46,409 nt of DNA from an uncultured Clostridia bacterium (GTDB taxonomy: Bacteria; Bacillota; Clostridia; Christensenellales; Borkfalkiaceae): assembly GCA_934249215.1 (NCBI GenBank), contig CAKQKN010000135.1, forward strand, positions 1-46,409, in the 5' to 3' direction. Both the position numbers and the translations under genes were made by a program. Below are positions 27,652-42,853 of the stretch, in pieces; position 1 is the first letter of the stretch; each line of letters begins with the position of its first letter. Below the pieces are notes generated by a model. It made no database searches. It saw only the letters and a list, made by a program, of their open reading frames with translations, and was not told the DNA's origin.

Positions 27652-28247
27652 TTAAATTCTCCTTTTAAACTGTCTATGTATTTTTCGATTTCGCGCGTCG
27701 CGCCGTCTTTGTCCGTCGCGTGGTCGTACACGGTGTACATGAAAAACATCGCGCCGTAAAGGCGAAGTGCGAGATTTCTTGCCGTTTCTTCGTCTTTGCC
27801 GCTTTCGCGAAGAATCGCGCCGACGTATTCGACGGGCCCGTTGACGAGCATATCCCGATAAAGCGTGCGGCATTCTTCGTCGCGATATTGTTCGAGCGAG
27901 AGCATTCTTCGAAAAAGGGAGGGGAATTCGTCGCGCGTCCAATAGGAAAACTGTCCTTTCGCGAAGTTTAAAATACTTTCCGTTTCGACGTTTTTATAGC
28001 TTTCGCGGTTGCATTCGTAAGAGTTTTCGGGAACGGCGTATTCCTTTGCGCGCTCGAAGTCGTCTTTCGTCATCTTTTTTACGATCGCTTCGAATATTTC
28101 GCGTTTGGACGAAAAATGTTTATAAAGCGCGGCTTTGGTTATGCCGAGCGCGTTCGCAACGTCGCTCATCGAGGTCGCTTCGTATCCGTTTTCGGAAAAT
28201 TGTTTAAGCGCAATCTCCGTTATCGTTTCTTTCGTGTTCGTTTTCAT
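27648..28247 (-). CDS. TetR-family transcriptional regulator
   Basis: This 199-residue protein has the N-terminal TetR helix-turn-helix (TITEIALKQFSENGYEATSMSDVANALGITKAALYKHFSSKREIF) reaching to about residue 50, and an all-helical ligand/dimer domain. AAGGAG precedes the ATG. It is the first gene of a two-gene unit with the GNAT gene. The promoter about 85 nt upstream carries inverted repeats of TetR type, so autoregulation is likely. Its recognition helix is similar to that of the second TetR protein in the window (42854-43507). Confidence 0.9.
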   Translation of the reverse strand: MKTNTKETITEIALKQFSENGYEATSMSDVANALGITKAALYKHFSSKREIFEAIVKKMTKDDFERAKEYAVPENSYECNRESYKNVETESILNFAKGQFSYWTRDEFPSLFRRMLSLEQYRDEECRTLYRDMLVNGPVEYVGAILRESGKDEETARNLALRLYGAMFFMYTVYDHATDKDGATREIEKYIDSLKGEFK

Positions 28248-28313
28248 GCATTCTCCTTGATTTCGTTTTTCGACGCTGCTTGCGCGCCGGCCGTTCGCTT
28301 TGACGGGCGGTCT

Positions 28314-28360
28314 GGTTATCGATCGGTAACAATTATAGTTACCGTTCGGTTACTTGTCAA
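28314..28360 (-). promoter_or_regulatory. Perfect promoter with tandem TetR operators
   Basis: On the - strand, TTGACA (28360-28355), 17 nt and TATAAT (28337-28332) match the sigma-A consensus exactly. The spacer holds AACCGAACGGTA (28351-28340), half of an inverted repeat GTAACCG-AA-CGGTAAC. CGGTAAC (28324-28330) and GTTACCG (28338-28344) form a perfect palindrome around the -10, and GTTACCGATCGATAAC follows. Repressor bound here would occlude the polymerase. Confidence 0.82.
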
Positions 28361-28374
28361 GCTTTTTGACGAAA

Positions 28375-28408
28375 AAAGTCAAAAAAAACTCCGCCGAAAA
28401 GGGCGGAG
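28375..28408 (-). terminator. Terminator of ispDF
   Basis: CTCCGCC (28389-28395) and GGCGGAG (28402-28408) form a hairpin; the A tract at 28381-28388 is the T run for - strand transcripts. It lies 115 nt beyond the ispDF stop codon. Confidence 0.85.
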
Positions 28409-28418
28409 CGGTTAAAAA

Positions 28419-28510
28419 TGCGGCTATAAGTCGATTATCGACGGTTTCTGCTGTTCTTTATAAAATTATTTAAAAAGAAAAAAGTGCGGCTATATGTCAG
28501 TTATCGACGA
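28419..28510. repeat. Two copies of a 24-bp intergenic repeat
   Basis: CGGCTATAAG TCGATTATCG ACGG (28421-28444) and CGGCTATATG TCAGTTATCG ACGA (28487-28510) match at 19 of 24 positions, 66 bp apart, each preceded by TG. They lie between the ispDF stop codon and its terminator. Related sequence occurs at 46246-46295. Confidence 0.6.
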
Positions 28511-28522
28511 TTTTTGCGCGTT

Positions 28523-29650
28523 TTACAGTGCGTTTGCGGCCATAAGCGAACATATCGCACTGACGGCGATTCCTTCTTCTCTGCCGATAAATCCGACCTT
28601 TTCCGAGGTGGTGCAGGTTATCCCGATATTATCTTCCGAAATGCCGAGAACTCTTGCGACGGTTTTTTTCATTGAAGGAACGAACGGGTTGAGCTTGGGT
28701 TTTTCCGCCATTATGACTGCCGAAAGATTGTAAACGACGAAGCCTTTTTCTCTTATCATCTTGGTCGCCTTTTCAAGAAGAATTACGCTAGAAATGCCTT
28801 CGTATGCGGGATCTTTGTCACTGAAGTAATATCCGATATCCCTAAGCCCCGCCGCCGAAAACATAGCGTCGATTATCGCGTGGATAAGGGCGTCGGCGTC
28901 GCTGTGCCCGAGCAGTCCTTTGTCGTGCGGAATTTCCGTTCCGCCGAGAATTAGTTTGCGCCCGGGGATGAGAACGTGCAGATCGTAGCCGTTTCCGACG
29001 CGCGCGGGATAAAGGAGCGCGAAGTCGTCCGGTCGGGTGAGTTTAAGGTTTCGCTCGTCGCTTTCGGTAATGCGGACGGGACCGACGTATTTGCAATATA
29101 AACTCGATTCGTCGGGGCATTCATCGTCCGCTTCGGCTTTTTCAAACGCCGAAAGAAGTTTGTCTTTATAAAAACATTGCGGCGTCTGAATTTCGCATTT
29201 TCCTTTCTTTCCGCTCGAAACGATAAGCCCGTTTTCGACGATTCCGACGGTGTTTACGCAAGGGGATGAGAGAACGGAAGTTCCGAACTCCAAAACGTCG
29301 TTAATGCACTTATAGACCGACTTTTGCGTTAAAAACGGGCGCGCGCCGTCGTGAATCAGAACGATGTTACCGCTTGCGGCGGCAACCGCTGCGCGAACGG
29401 ACTTCGAGCGCGTTTCTCCGCCGACCACGAGTTTTACAGGCTTTTGCATATTTTTCGTTATTTCGCCGAAAACCGAAAGATTTTCTTCTGACGAAGTGAC
29501 GATGATTTCCGTTATTCTCTCGTCGAAAAGGAATGGTGTAATCGAACTTTCGAGCACCGTTTTCCCATTCGGCAGGCGAAAAAGAAGTTTGTTATATTTT
29601 AATCCCGAGCGCGAGCCGTTGCCCGCCGCCGTCACGATTGCCGTTATCAT
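28523..29650 (-). CDS. ispDF: Bifunctional IspD/IspF, MEP isoprenoid pathway
   Basis: The ATG at 29650 was chosen because it opens directly on the IspD fold (MITAIVTAAGNGSR) after GGGAG; a start at 29731 would lie inside rqcP. Residues 1 to about 220 are IspD, which makes CDP-methylerythritol from MEP and CTP (nucleotide loop AAGNGSR, VGGETRSKSVRAAV, LIHDGARPF). Residues about 225-375 are IspF, which forms the cyclic diphosphate (GNGYDLHVLIPGRKLILGG with the zinc ligands Asp and His, LGHSDADALIHAI, FSDKDP). Such fusions are known in several bacteria. The fusion couples two non-consecutive pathway steps; IspE acts between them. Confidence 0.93.
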   Translation of the reverse strand: MITAIVTAAGNGSRSGLKYNKLLFRLPNGKTVLESSITPFLFDERITEIIVTSSEENLSVFGEITKNMQKPVKLVVGGETRSKSVRAAVAAASGNIVLIHDGARPFLTQKSVYKCINDVLEFGTSVLSSPCVNTVGIVENGLIVSSGKKGKCEIQTPQCFYKDKLLSAFEKAEADDECPDESSLYCKYVGPVRITESDERNLKLTRPDDFALLYPARVGNGYDLHVLIPGRKLILGGTEIPHDKGLLGHSDADALIHAIIDAMFSAAGLRDIGYYFSDKDPAYEGISSVILLEKATKMIREKGFVVYNLSAVIMAEKPKLNPFVPSMKKTVARVLGISEDNIGITCTTSEKVGFIGREEGIAVSAICSLMAANAL

Positions 29651-29676
29651 ATTATATAATGCTCCCGCGCGTGTGT

Positions 29677-29700
29677 AAAAAAGCCGCCGTTTTCGGCGGT
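29677..29700 (-). terminator. Terminator overlapping the rqcP stop codon
   Basis: CCGCCG (29684-29689) and CGGCGG (29694-29699) form a hairpin with a TTTT loop, and the A run at 29677-29682 is the T tract on the - strand. It starts within one base of the rqcP TGA (29702-29700), leaving about 27 nt to the ispDF start. Confidence 0.82.
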
Positions 29701-29942
29701 CATTCGATGATTTCGTAGAGTTTTCCCGCATCTTCCTTGCGGACGGTTTCTTTCAATTCGAGGACGCGGAATTTAAGCGTTCCGCCGCCGAAACGCAATT
29801 CCACCTCGTCGCCCGGCTTGAGATTGTACGCCGGTTTGACCTCTTTTCCGTTTACGCTCACTCTTCCGCCGTTGCAGGCGTCGTTCGCGACGGTTCTGCG
29901 CTTTAAGATGCGCGAAACTTTCAAAAATTTATCTATTCTCAT
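29700..29942 (-). CDS. rqcP: Small S4-domain RNA-binding protein, RqcP-like
   Basis: This 80-residue protein is a single S4 RNA-binding domain (MRIDKFLKVSRILKRRTVA, GRVSVNGKEVKPAYNLKPGDEVEL), the size and form of Bacillus YabO/RqcP. RqcP binds stalled 50S subunits and, with RqcH, adds alanine tails to incomplete peptides in ribosome rescue. GGGAGC precedes the ATG. It is transcribed away from rpoB, ahead of ispDF. Hsp15-type heat-shock proteins share the fold, but they are longer, so RqcP fits better. Confidence 0.8.
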   Translation of the reverse strand: MRIDKFLKVSRILKRRTVANDACNGGRVSVNGKEVKPAYNLKPGDEVELRFGGGTLKFRVLELKETVRKEDAGKLYEIIE

Positions 29943-30096
29943 TTTATTGCTCCCAAAAAACGCAAAATAACCGATCGAAATGAGTTTTTTTGCCGCCGAA
30001 AACGGCAGAATTATTGCGAAAATACCGCGTTTTATCGGGTATTTGTCGCCGTAGTCAAAAACCGCTCGAAATTTTTCGATAAAATACGATTTTCGT

Positions 30097-30125
30097 TTGA
30101 CATCTTGTTTACTTTACATTATAAT
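30097..30125 (+). promoter_or_regulatory. Consensus promoter of rpoBC
   Basis: TTGACA (30097-30102), 17 nt and TATAAT (30120-30125) match the sigma-A consensus exactly. A leader of about 165 nt follows before rpoB. It includes a short stem GCAAG...TTTGC and T run at 30257-30279 that might act as a weak attenuator; this last point is uncertain. Confidence 0.85.
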
Positions 30126-30297
30126 ATTATAATGCTAAAATTCTATAATTGTCGCTTTATGCCCGCAGGTCGGGATTACGGCTTGAAAAACCAAGGCGGC
30201 AACGTAGAAAAACGACCTCAAAACTATATGTATTATACACCTGAACTTGACGAAAAGCAAGATGTATTTTGCATTTTTTAAAAAAAGGAGTGTATTG

Positions 30298-34296
<3,999 letters not shown>

Positions 34297-34314
34297 TAAC
34301 AGGGAGGTTATTTA

Positions 34315-38007
<3,693 letters not shown>

Positions 38008-38031
38008 TTTGCGCTCACGCGACTAAAACGT

Positions 38032-38060
38032 TTGACAAACGAACGATTTTAAGTTAAACT
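38032..38060 (+). promoter_or_regulatory. Promoter of the rpsL-rpsG-fusA-tuf genes
   Basis: TTGACA (38032-38037), 17 nt and TAAACT (38055-38060) lie 25 nt after rpoC. This gives the translation genes a start of their own in addition to read-through from rpoBC. Confidence 0.75.
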
Positions 38061-38113
38061 TATGAAGTTAGCGGTATAAGTTGCGCTGCACTTCTTGCGG
38101 CGTGCGGCGCCGA

Positions 38114-38157
38114 CCGCGTTAAACACGCTTCTTTAACGGGACCGCGGCTTGCCCGCG
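38114..38157 (+). ncRNA. Structured rpsL leader (candidate)
   Basis: CGTTAAA (38117-38123) pairs with TTTAACG (38132-38138), extended by CC/GG (38114-38115 with 38139-38140) past a bulged G. A second hairpin, CGCGG (38143-38147) with CCGCG (38153-38157), follows. They lie in the 138-nt leader before rpsL, ahead of a strong AAAGGAGG site. A regulatory role is inferred from position only. Confidence 0.45.
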
Positions 38158-38198
38158 TCGCGAAAGAAATATTCCGAAATAACTAAAGGAGGAAACAA

Positions 38199-38570
38199 AT
38201 GCCTACAATTAACCAGCTTATCAAGCAGGGAAGAACTACGGCTGTAAAGAAGAGCAAAGCTCCTATCCTGGACGAATGCCCGCAAAGACGCGGCGTATGC
38301 CTCTCCGTTACGACCACCGCACCGAAAAAGCCTAACTCGGCTTTGCGTAAGATTGCGAGAGTACGTTTGACCAATAAGCAGGAAGGTACGGTCTATATTC
38401 CGGGCGAAGGTCACAACCTTCAGGAACACAGCTCCGTTCTTATCCGCGGCGGCAGAGTAAGAGATCTCCCGGGCGTAAGATATCATATCATACGCGGAAC
38501 TCTCGATACCGCAGGCGTTGCAAAACGCAGACAGGCGCGCAGCAAATACGGCGCAAAACGTCCTAAGTAA
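38199..38570 (+). CDS. rpsL: 30S ribosomal protein S12
   Basis: This 123-residue protein is S12, part of the decoding centre. The conserved TTAPKKPNSALRK loop keeps Lys43. The second loop reads RGGRVRDLPGVRYH, so position 88 is Arg where most bacteria have Lys; Asp89, the residue methylthiolated by RimO in E. coli, is present. K88R is a classic streptomycin-resistance substitution, so intrinsic resistance is expected. It follows AAAGGAGG. The gene order rpsL-rpsG-fusA-tuf is the conserved str operon. Confidence 0.98.
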   Translation: MPTINQLIKQGRTTAVKKSKAPILDECPQRRGVCLSVTTTAPKKPNSALRKIARVRLTNKQEGTVYIPGEGHNLQEHSSVLIRGGRVRDLPGVRYHIIRGTLDTAGVAKRRQARSKYGAKRPK

Positions 38571-38615
38571 TCAGACAATCGATTAACCTACTTATTTCGG
38601 AATAGATTTATTCGC

Positions 38616-38726
38616 GGAGTCGAAGCGTTTGCGACGACTCCTAAAGCCCGATAATGGTAGGCAGTATGCCGCAAGGCAGAAGGTTCGCATTAAATTGCGA
38701 TAGCTGTACTTTAAGGGCTGAGCCCT
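38616..38726 (+). ncRNA. Structured rpsL-rpsG intercistronic RNA (candidate)
   Basis: Four helices can be drawn in this 180-nt gap. GGAGTCG (38616-38622) pairs with CGACTCC (38635-38641). AGCCC (38645-38649) pairs with GGGCT (38715-38719) and encloses a GNRA hairpin TGCC-GCAA-GGCA (38667-38678) and TCGCA/TGCGA (38685-38700). AGGGC/GCCCT (38714-38726) competes with the outer helix and lies just before the rpsG AAAGGAGG site. This suits a switch on rpsG translation, perhaps bound by S7, as in the E. coli str operon. It is a prediction by eye. Confidence 0.5.
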
Positions 38727-38750
38727 GAAAAATTAAAGGAGGAATTAAAC

Positions 38751-39221
38751 ATGCCAAGAAGAGGAGGCGTCCCCAAGAGAGACGTATTACCCGATCCTAT
38801 GTACGGCAGCACCGTGGTTACCAAACTTATCAACCAGGTGATGTACGACGGTAAAAAAGGTACGGCGCAGAGTATCGTTTACGAAGCGTTTGATATCATG
38901 AAAAACAAACTCGGTCAGGAACCTATGGATATATTCAATCAGGCTATGGAAAACGTTAAGCCTTTGCTCGAAGTCAAGGCAAGACGCGTCGGCGGATCGA
39001 ACTATCAGGTACCTATCGAAATCAGACCGGAAAGAAGACAGACTCTCGCTATCCGCTGGATCGTTTCTTACGCGAGAAACAGAAGCGACAGAGATATGTC
39101 CGTAAGACTTGCAAACGAGCTTATTGACGCTTACAACAACGCAGGAGGAGCGGTCAAGAAGAAGGAAGACGTTCACAGAATGGCGGAAGCAAACAAAGCG
39201 TTTGCGCACTTCCGTTGGTAA
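38751..39221 (+). CDS. rpsG: 30S ribosomal protein S7
   Basis: This 156-residue protein is S7, which nucleates assembly of the 30S head by binding the 3' domain of 16S rRNA. It begins MPRRGGVPKRDVLPDP and has the conserved RRVGGSNYQVPIE and ALRWIV-like (AIRWIV) segments, ending NKAFAHFRW. AAAGGAGGA precedes the ATG. It is 12 nt upstream of fusA. The long structured gap before it is a candidate for autoregulation. Confidence 0.98.
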   Translation: MPRRGGVPKRDVLPDPMYGSTVVTKLINQVMYDGKKGTAQSIVYEAFDIMKNKLGQEPMDIFNQAMENVKPLLEVKARRVGGSNYQVPIEIRPERRQTLAIRWIVSYARNRSDRDMSVRLANELIDAYNNAGGAVKKKEDVHRMAEANKAFAHFRW

Positions 39222-39233
39222 ATAAGGGGAAAA

Positions 39234-41312
39234 ATGCCGAGAGAATTTGAATTAAAAAACACACGTAACATAGGTATCATGGCCCACCTCGATGCGGGCA
39301 AGACTACCACGACGGAGAGAATACTTTTCTATACGGGAAAAACTCATAAGCTCGGCGAAACGCATGACGGGACGGCTACCATGGACTTCATGGTTCAGGA
39401 GCAGGAAAGAGGTATCACCATCACCAGCGCCTGCACGACTTGTCAGTGGAAAGGAAATCGTATCAATATCATCGATACGCCGGGACACGTTGACTTTACG
39501 GTTGAGGTCGAAAGATCTCTCCGTGTTCTCGACGGAGCGGTCGCAACGTTCTGCGCCAAAGGCGGCGTCGAACCCCAGAGCGAAACCGTCTGGCGTCAGG
39601 CGGACAAGTATCATGTGCCGCGCATCGCGTACGTTAACAAAATGGATATAAACGGAGCCAACTACTTCGGAGCTATCCAGATGATGAAAGACAGACTGCA
39701 TACCAACGCTATCCCCATCACTTTGCCGATCGGCAAAGAGGATACATTCAAAGGTATCATCGACGTTATCGCGATGGACGCGATAATGTATAAGGACGAC
39801 CTCGGAAAAGAGGAAGAAGTCGTCGAGATTCCCGAGGAATATCGCGACGATGCGGAACTTTATCATACGCAGGTGGTCGAAGCCGCCGCAGAAGCGGACG
39901 ACGATCTTATGATGAAGTACATCGACGGAGAAGAGCTTACGGTCGACGAGATCAAAGCAGGGCTCCGTAAAGCCACTCTTTCGATGAAGGTCACTCCCGT
40001 TCTTTGCGGATCGAGTTATCGGAACAAGGGCGTTCAGCATTTGCTCGACGCCATCGTGGATTATCTGCCGAGTCCTATCGACGTTGACCACGTTCAGGGC
40101 GTAAGCCCCAAAGGCGAACCCGAAACGAGAAGAACCGCGGATGACGAACCTTTTGCGGGGCTCGCGTTCAAGATCGTTTCCGACCCGTTCGTCGGCAAAC
40201 TCGCGTTCTTCAGAGTTTACTCCGGTAAGCTTACTTCCGGCTCTTACGTGTATAACAGCTCGAAGGGCAAGAAGGAGAGAGTAGGCAGACTGCTTCGTAT
40301 GCACGCAAATCACAGAGAAGAAATCGACGAGATTTACTCGGGTGATATTTGCGCTATCGTCGGTCTTAAGGAAACCACGACGGGCGATACGCTGTGCTCC
40401 GAAAACGCGCCTATAATTCTCGAACAGATGGAGTTCCCCGAACCTGTTATCAGGGTCGCGATAGAGCCCAAGACCAAAGCCGGACAGGAAAAAATGACGC
40501 TTGCTCTTATCAAACTTGCCGAAGAAGATCCGACTTTCAAGACTTATACCGATAAGGATACCGGGCAAACGATTATCGCCGGTATGGGCGAGTTGCATCT
40601 CGAAATCATCGTCGACAGACTGCTTCGCGAATTTAAAGTCGAAGCGACCGTCGGTAAGCCGCAGGTTGCTTACAGAGAGACCTTCCGTCAGGCTGTTGAC
40701 TGCGAAGGTATGTATAAGCGCCAGTCTGGCGGTAAAGGTCAGTACGGACATTGTAAAGTCAGACTCGAACCTCTCGAACCCGGAAGCGGATTCGTTTTCG
40801 AGGACGAAACGGTCGGCGGAAGCATTCCGAAGGAATATATCGAACCTATCAGAAAAGGTATCGAAGAAGCCGCTAAAAACGGTATACTCGCGGGCTATGA
40901 AGTCGTCGATTTCAAGGCTACCGTTTACGACGGAAGCTATCACGAAGTCGACTCCTCGGAAATCGCGTTCAAGATCGCCGGCAGTATGGCGTTCAAGGAC
41001 GGTGCTTCGAAGGCTAACCCCGTTATTCTCGAACCTATCATGAAAGTTGAAATCGTTCTTCCCGACGATTACTTCGGCGACGTTATGGGTAACGTTACCG
41101 CTCGCCGCGGAACGATTACCGGTACGGACGATCGTAACGGTTCGAAAGTCATCGACGCGGAAATCCCGCTGTCCGAAATGTTCGGTTACGCAACCGACCT
41201 TCGTTCGAGAACGCAGGGCAGAGGCAACTACACGATGCAGTTCGATCATTACGCACAGGTTCCGAAGAGCGTTGCCGAAAAGATTATCGGCACCCGCACG
41301 AATAAGGAATAA
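39234..41312 (+). CDS. fusA: Elongation factor G
   Basis: This 692-residue GTPase drives ribosomal translocation. The G1 loop AHLDAGKTTTTERI is at residues about 17-30, G2 RGITITSA, G3 DTPGHVDFTVEVERS and G4 NKMD follow. Domain IV carries SGGKGQYGHCKVRLEP. The length equals that of typical EF-G. The gene follows rpsG by 12 nt with an AGGGG site. Confidence 0.98.
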   Translation: MPREFELKNTRNIGIMAHLDAGKTTTTERILFYTGKTHKLGETHDGTATMDFMVQEQERGITITSACTTCQWKGNRINIIDTPGHVDFTVEVERSLRVLDGAVATFCAKGGVEPQSETVWRQADKYHVPRIAYVNKMDINGANYFGAIQMMKDRLHTNAIPITLPIGKEDTFKGIIDVIAMDAIMYKDDLGKEEEVVEIPEEYRDDAELYHTQVVEAAAEADDDLMMKYIDGEELTVDEIKAGLRKATLSMKVTPVLCGSSYRNKGVQHLLDAIVDYLPSPIDVDHVQGVSPKGEPETRRTADDEPFAGLAFKIVSDPFVGKLAFFRVYSGKLTSGSYVYNSSKGKKERVGRLLRMHANHREEIDEIYSGDICAIVGLKETTTGDTLCSENAPIILEQMEFPEPVIRVAIEPKTKAGQEKMTLALIKLAEEDPTFKTYTDKDTGQTIIAGMGELHLEIIVDRLLREFKVEATVGKPQVAYRETFRQAVDCEGMYKRQSGGKGQYGHCKVRLEPLEPGSGFVFEDETVGGSIPKEYIEPIRKGIEEAAKNGILAGYEVVDFKATVYDGSYHEVDSSEIAFKIAGSMAFKDGASKANPVILEPIMKVEIVLPDDYFGDVMGNVTARRGTITGTDDRNGSKVIDAEIPLSEMFGYATDLRSRTQGRGNYTMQFDHYAQVPKSVAEKIIGTRTNKE

Positions 41313-41334
41313 TCCGCATAACTTGCCGAACCGG

Positions 41335-41372
41335 ATGGTAGGCTTGAACTAAGTCCCGCGGACTTGCCGCGG
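41335..41372 (+). ncRNA. Structured fusA-tuf intercistronic RNA (candidate)
   Basis: ATGGTAGGC (41335-41343) also occurs in the rpsL-rpsG gap (38654-38662). CCGCGG (41356-41361) pairs with CCGCGG (41367-41372) across an ACTTG loop; AAGTC/GACTT (41351-41355 with 41361-41365) is an alternative pairing. The remaining 80 nt before tuf are AT-rich. A regulatory role is inference. Confidence 0.4.
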
Positions 41373-41455
41373 AAAAAACGTTTGAAGCGCGAAAAGCTTT
41401 GAAATAACTAAAAAAATAAAAAATTATTAAAAACATTCTTGGAGGAAACAAAATT

Positions 41456-42676
41456 ATGGCAAAGGCAAAATTCGACAGAAGTAAGCCGCACGTAAACATT
41501 GGTACCATCGGCCACGTCGACCACGGTAAAACCACGTTGACCGCAGCTATCACTATGGTTCTTGCTTGCAAGGGCGACGCTCAGAAAATGAGATACGACG
41601 AAATCGATAAAGCCCCCGAAGAGAAAGCAAGAGGTATTACGATCAATACCGCGCACGTTGAGTATCAGACCGACAAACGTCACTATGCTCACGTTGACTG
41701 CCCGGGTCACGCCGACTACGTTAAGAACATGATCACCGGCGCTGCTCAGATGGACGGCGCGATCCTCGTTGTTGCTGCTACCGACGGTCCGATGCCCCAG
41801 ACCAGAGAGCACATCCTGCTCGCTCGTCAGGTTGGCGTTCCTTATATCGTTGTATTCCTGAACAAATGCGATCAGGTTGATGACGAAGAACTCATTATGC
41901 TCGTTGAAGAAGAGATCAGAGATCTTCTTACCGAGTACGGATTCCCTGGAGACAAGACCCCCATCATCAAGGGTTCGGCTCTCAAAGCTTTGGAAAAAGC
42001 TTCTTCCGGCGCTTCCAACGAGGAAATCCTTGCTGCTCCCGAATGCCAGTGCATTCTCGAACTCATGGATGCTGTTGACAGCTATATCCCCAGCCCTGAA
42101 AGAGAAGACAACAAGCCCTTCCTGCTCCCCGTTGAAGACGTATTCACGATCTCCGGTCGTGGTACCGTTGCTACCGGAAGAGTTGAACGTGGCGTAGCTA
42201 AAGTCGGCGATCCCGCTGAAATCGTTGGTCTTAAGGAAGAAAAGACGAACACCGTTATTACCGGTCTCGAAATGTTCCGTAAGCTCCTCGACGAAGCTCA
42301 GGCAGGCGACAACGTAGGCGCTCTTCTCCGTGGTATCGACAGAAAGAACGTCGAAAGAGGACAGGTTATCGCTAAACCCGGTTCCATTCATCCTCACACC
42401 GAGTTCACCGGTCAGGTTTACGTTCTGACGATAGAAGAAGGCGGCCGTCATACTCCGTTCTTCAACAACTATCGTCCTCAGTTCTATTTCAGAACCACCG
42501 ACGTTACCGGTTCGATCGAACTTCCCGCTGGCGTTGAAATGGTAATGCCCGGCGACCACGTAACCATCACCGTTAAGCTGATCACCCCGATCGCTATCGA
42601 AGAAGGTCTCCGTTTCGCTATCCGTGAAGGCGGCAGAACCGTTGGTTCCGGCGTCGTTGCAAGCATCATTAAGTAA
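41456..42676 (+). CDS. tuf: Elongation factor Tu
   Basis: This 406-residue GTPase delivers aminoacyl-tRNA to the ribosome. Motifs are GHVDHGKTTL, RGITINTAHVEY, DCPGHADY, NKCDQVDD and the domain 3 YRPQFYFRTTDVTG. It is a little longer than E. coli EF-Tu because of an insert near residues 180-195 (SSGASNEEILAAPECQ). Positions linked to kirromycin resistance appear wild type. It follows GGAGG and has a strong terminator, so it closes the str operon. Confidence 0.98.
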   Translation: MAKAKFDRSKPHVNIGTIGHVDHGKTTLTAAITMVLACKGDAQKMRYDEIDKAPEEKARGITINTAHVEYQTDKRHYAHVDCPGHADYVKNMITGAAQMDGAILVVAATDGPMPQTREHILLARQVGVPYIVVFLNKCDQVDDEELIMLVEEEIRDLLTEYGFPGDKTPIIKGSALKALEKASSGASNEEILAAPECQCILELMDAVDSYIPSPEREDNKPFLLPVEDVFTISGRGTVATGRVERGVAKVGDPAEIVGLKEEKTNTVITGLEMFRKLLDEAQAGDNVGALLRGIDRKNVERGQVIAKPGSIHPHTEFTGQVYVLTIEEGGRHTPFFNNYRPQFYFRTTDVTGSIELPAGVEMVMPGDHVTITVKLITPIAIEEGLRFAIREGGRTVGSGVVASIIK

Positions 42677-42693
42677 TTTATAACTTAATATAC

Positions 42694-42731
42694 AAAAATT
42701 CCCGTGCACGATCGTGCATGGGAATTTTTTT
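42694..42731 (+). terminator. Rho-independent terminator of the str operon
   Basis: AAAAATTCCC (42694-42703) pairs with GGGAATTTTT (42720-42729) around the 14-bp palindrome TGCACGATCGTGCA (42705-42718), followed by a T run. Confidence 0.92.
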
Positions 42732-42781
42732 GCTGTTTCCGAAAAAGGACGAAAAAGGTCGAGAAATTTCGTTTATGATAG

Positions 42782-42810
42782 TTGACAACCGAACGGTAGG
42801 TAGTTATAAT
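42782..42810 (+). promoter_or_regulatory. Perfect promoter with TetR-type operator
   Basis: TTGACA (42782-42787), 17 nt and TATAAT (42805-42810) match the consensus exactly. AACCGAACGGTA (42787-42798), with the inverted repeat ACCG-AA-CGGT, fills the spacer. The same 12-mer lies in the promoter spacer of the other TetR gene (28340-28351). Confidence 0.82.
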
Positions 42811-42853
42811 GTGTAGGCGAGTGACGCTCGAGAAACTGTTCGGAGATCGTGCA

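Noticed and set aside
30247..30297. Upstream start for rpoB
   Set aside because: It has no ribosome binding site, while the ATG at 30298 has AAGGAG at 7 nt and the normal RpoB N-terminus.
38681..38700. tRNA-like T-loop (GGTTCGCATT) before rpsG
   Set aside because: No acceptor, D or anticodon arms can be formed around it; it fits the intercistronic hairpins better.
39252..41249. 665-codon - strand ORF opposite fusA
   Set aside because: Antisense shadow of a gene identified with certainty; the product is not protein-like.
42036..42676. Kirromycin-type resistance changes in EF-Tu
   Set aside because: The residues usually involved (Gln in QTREH, Gly in EGGRHTP, Ala in RFAIREGG) look wild type.
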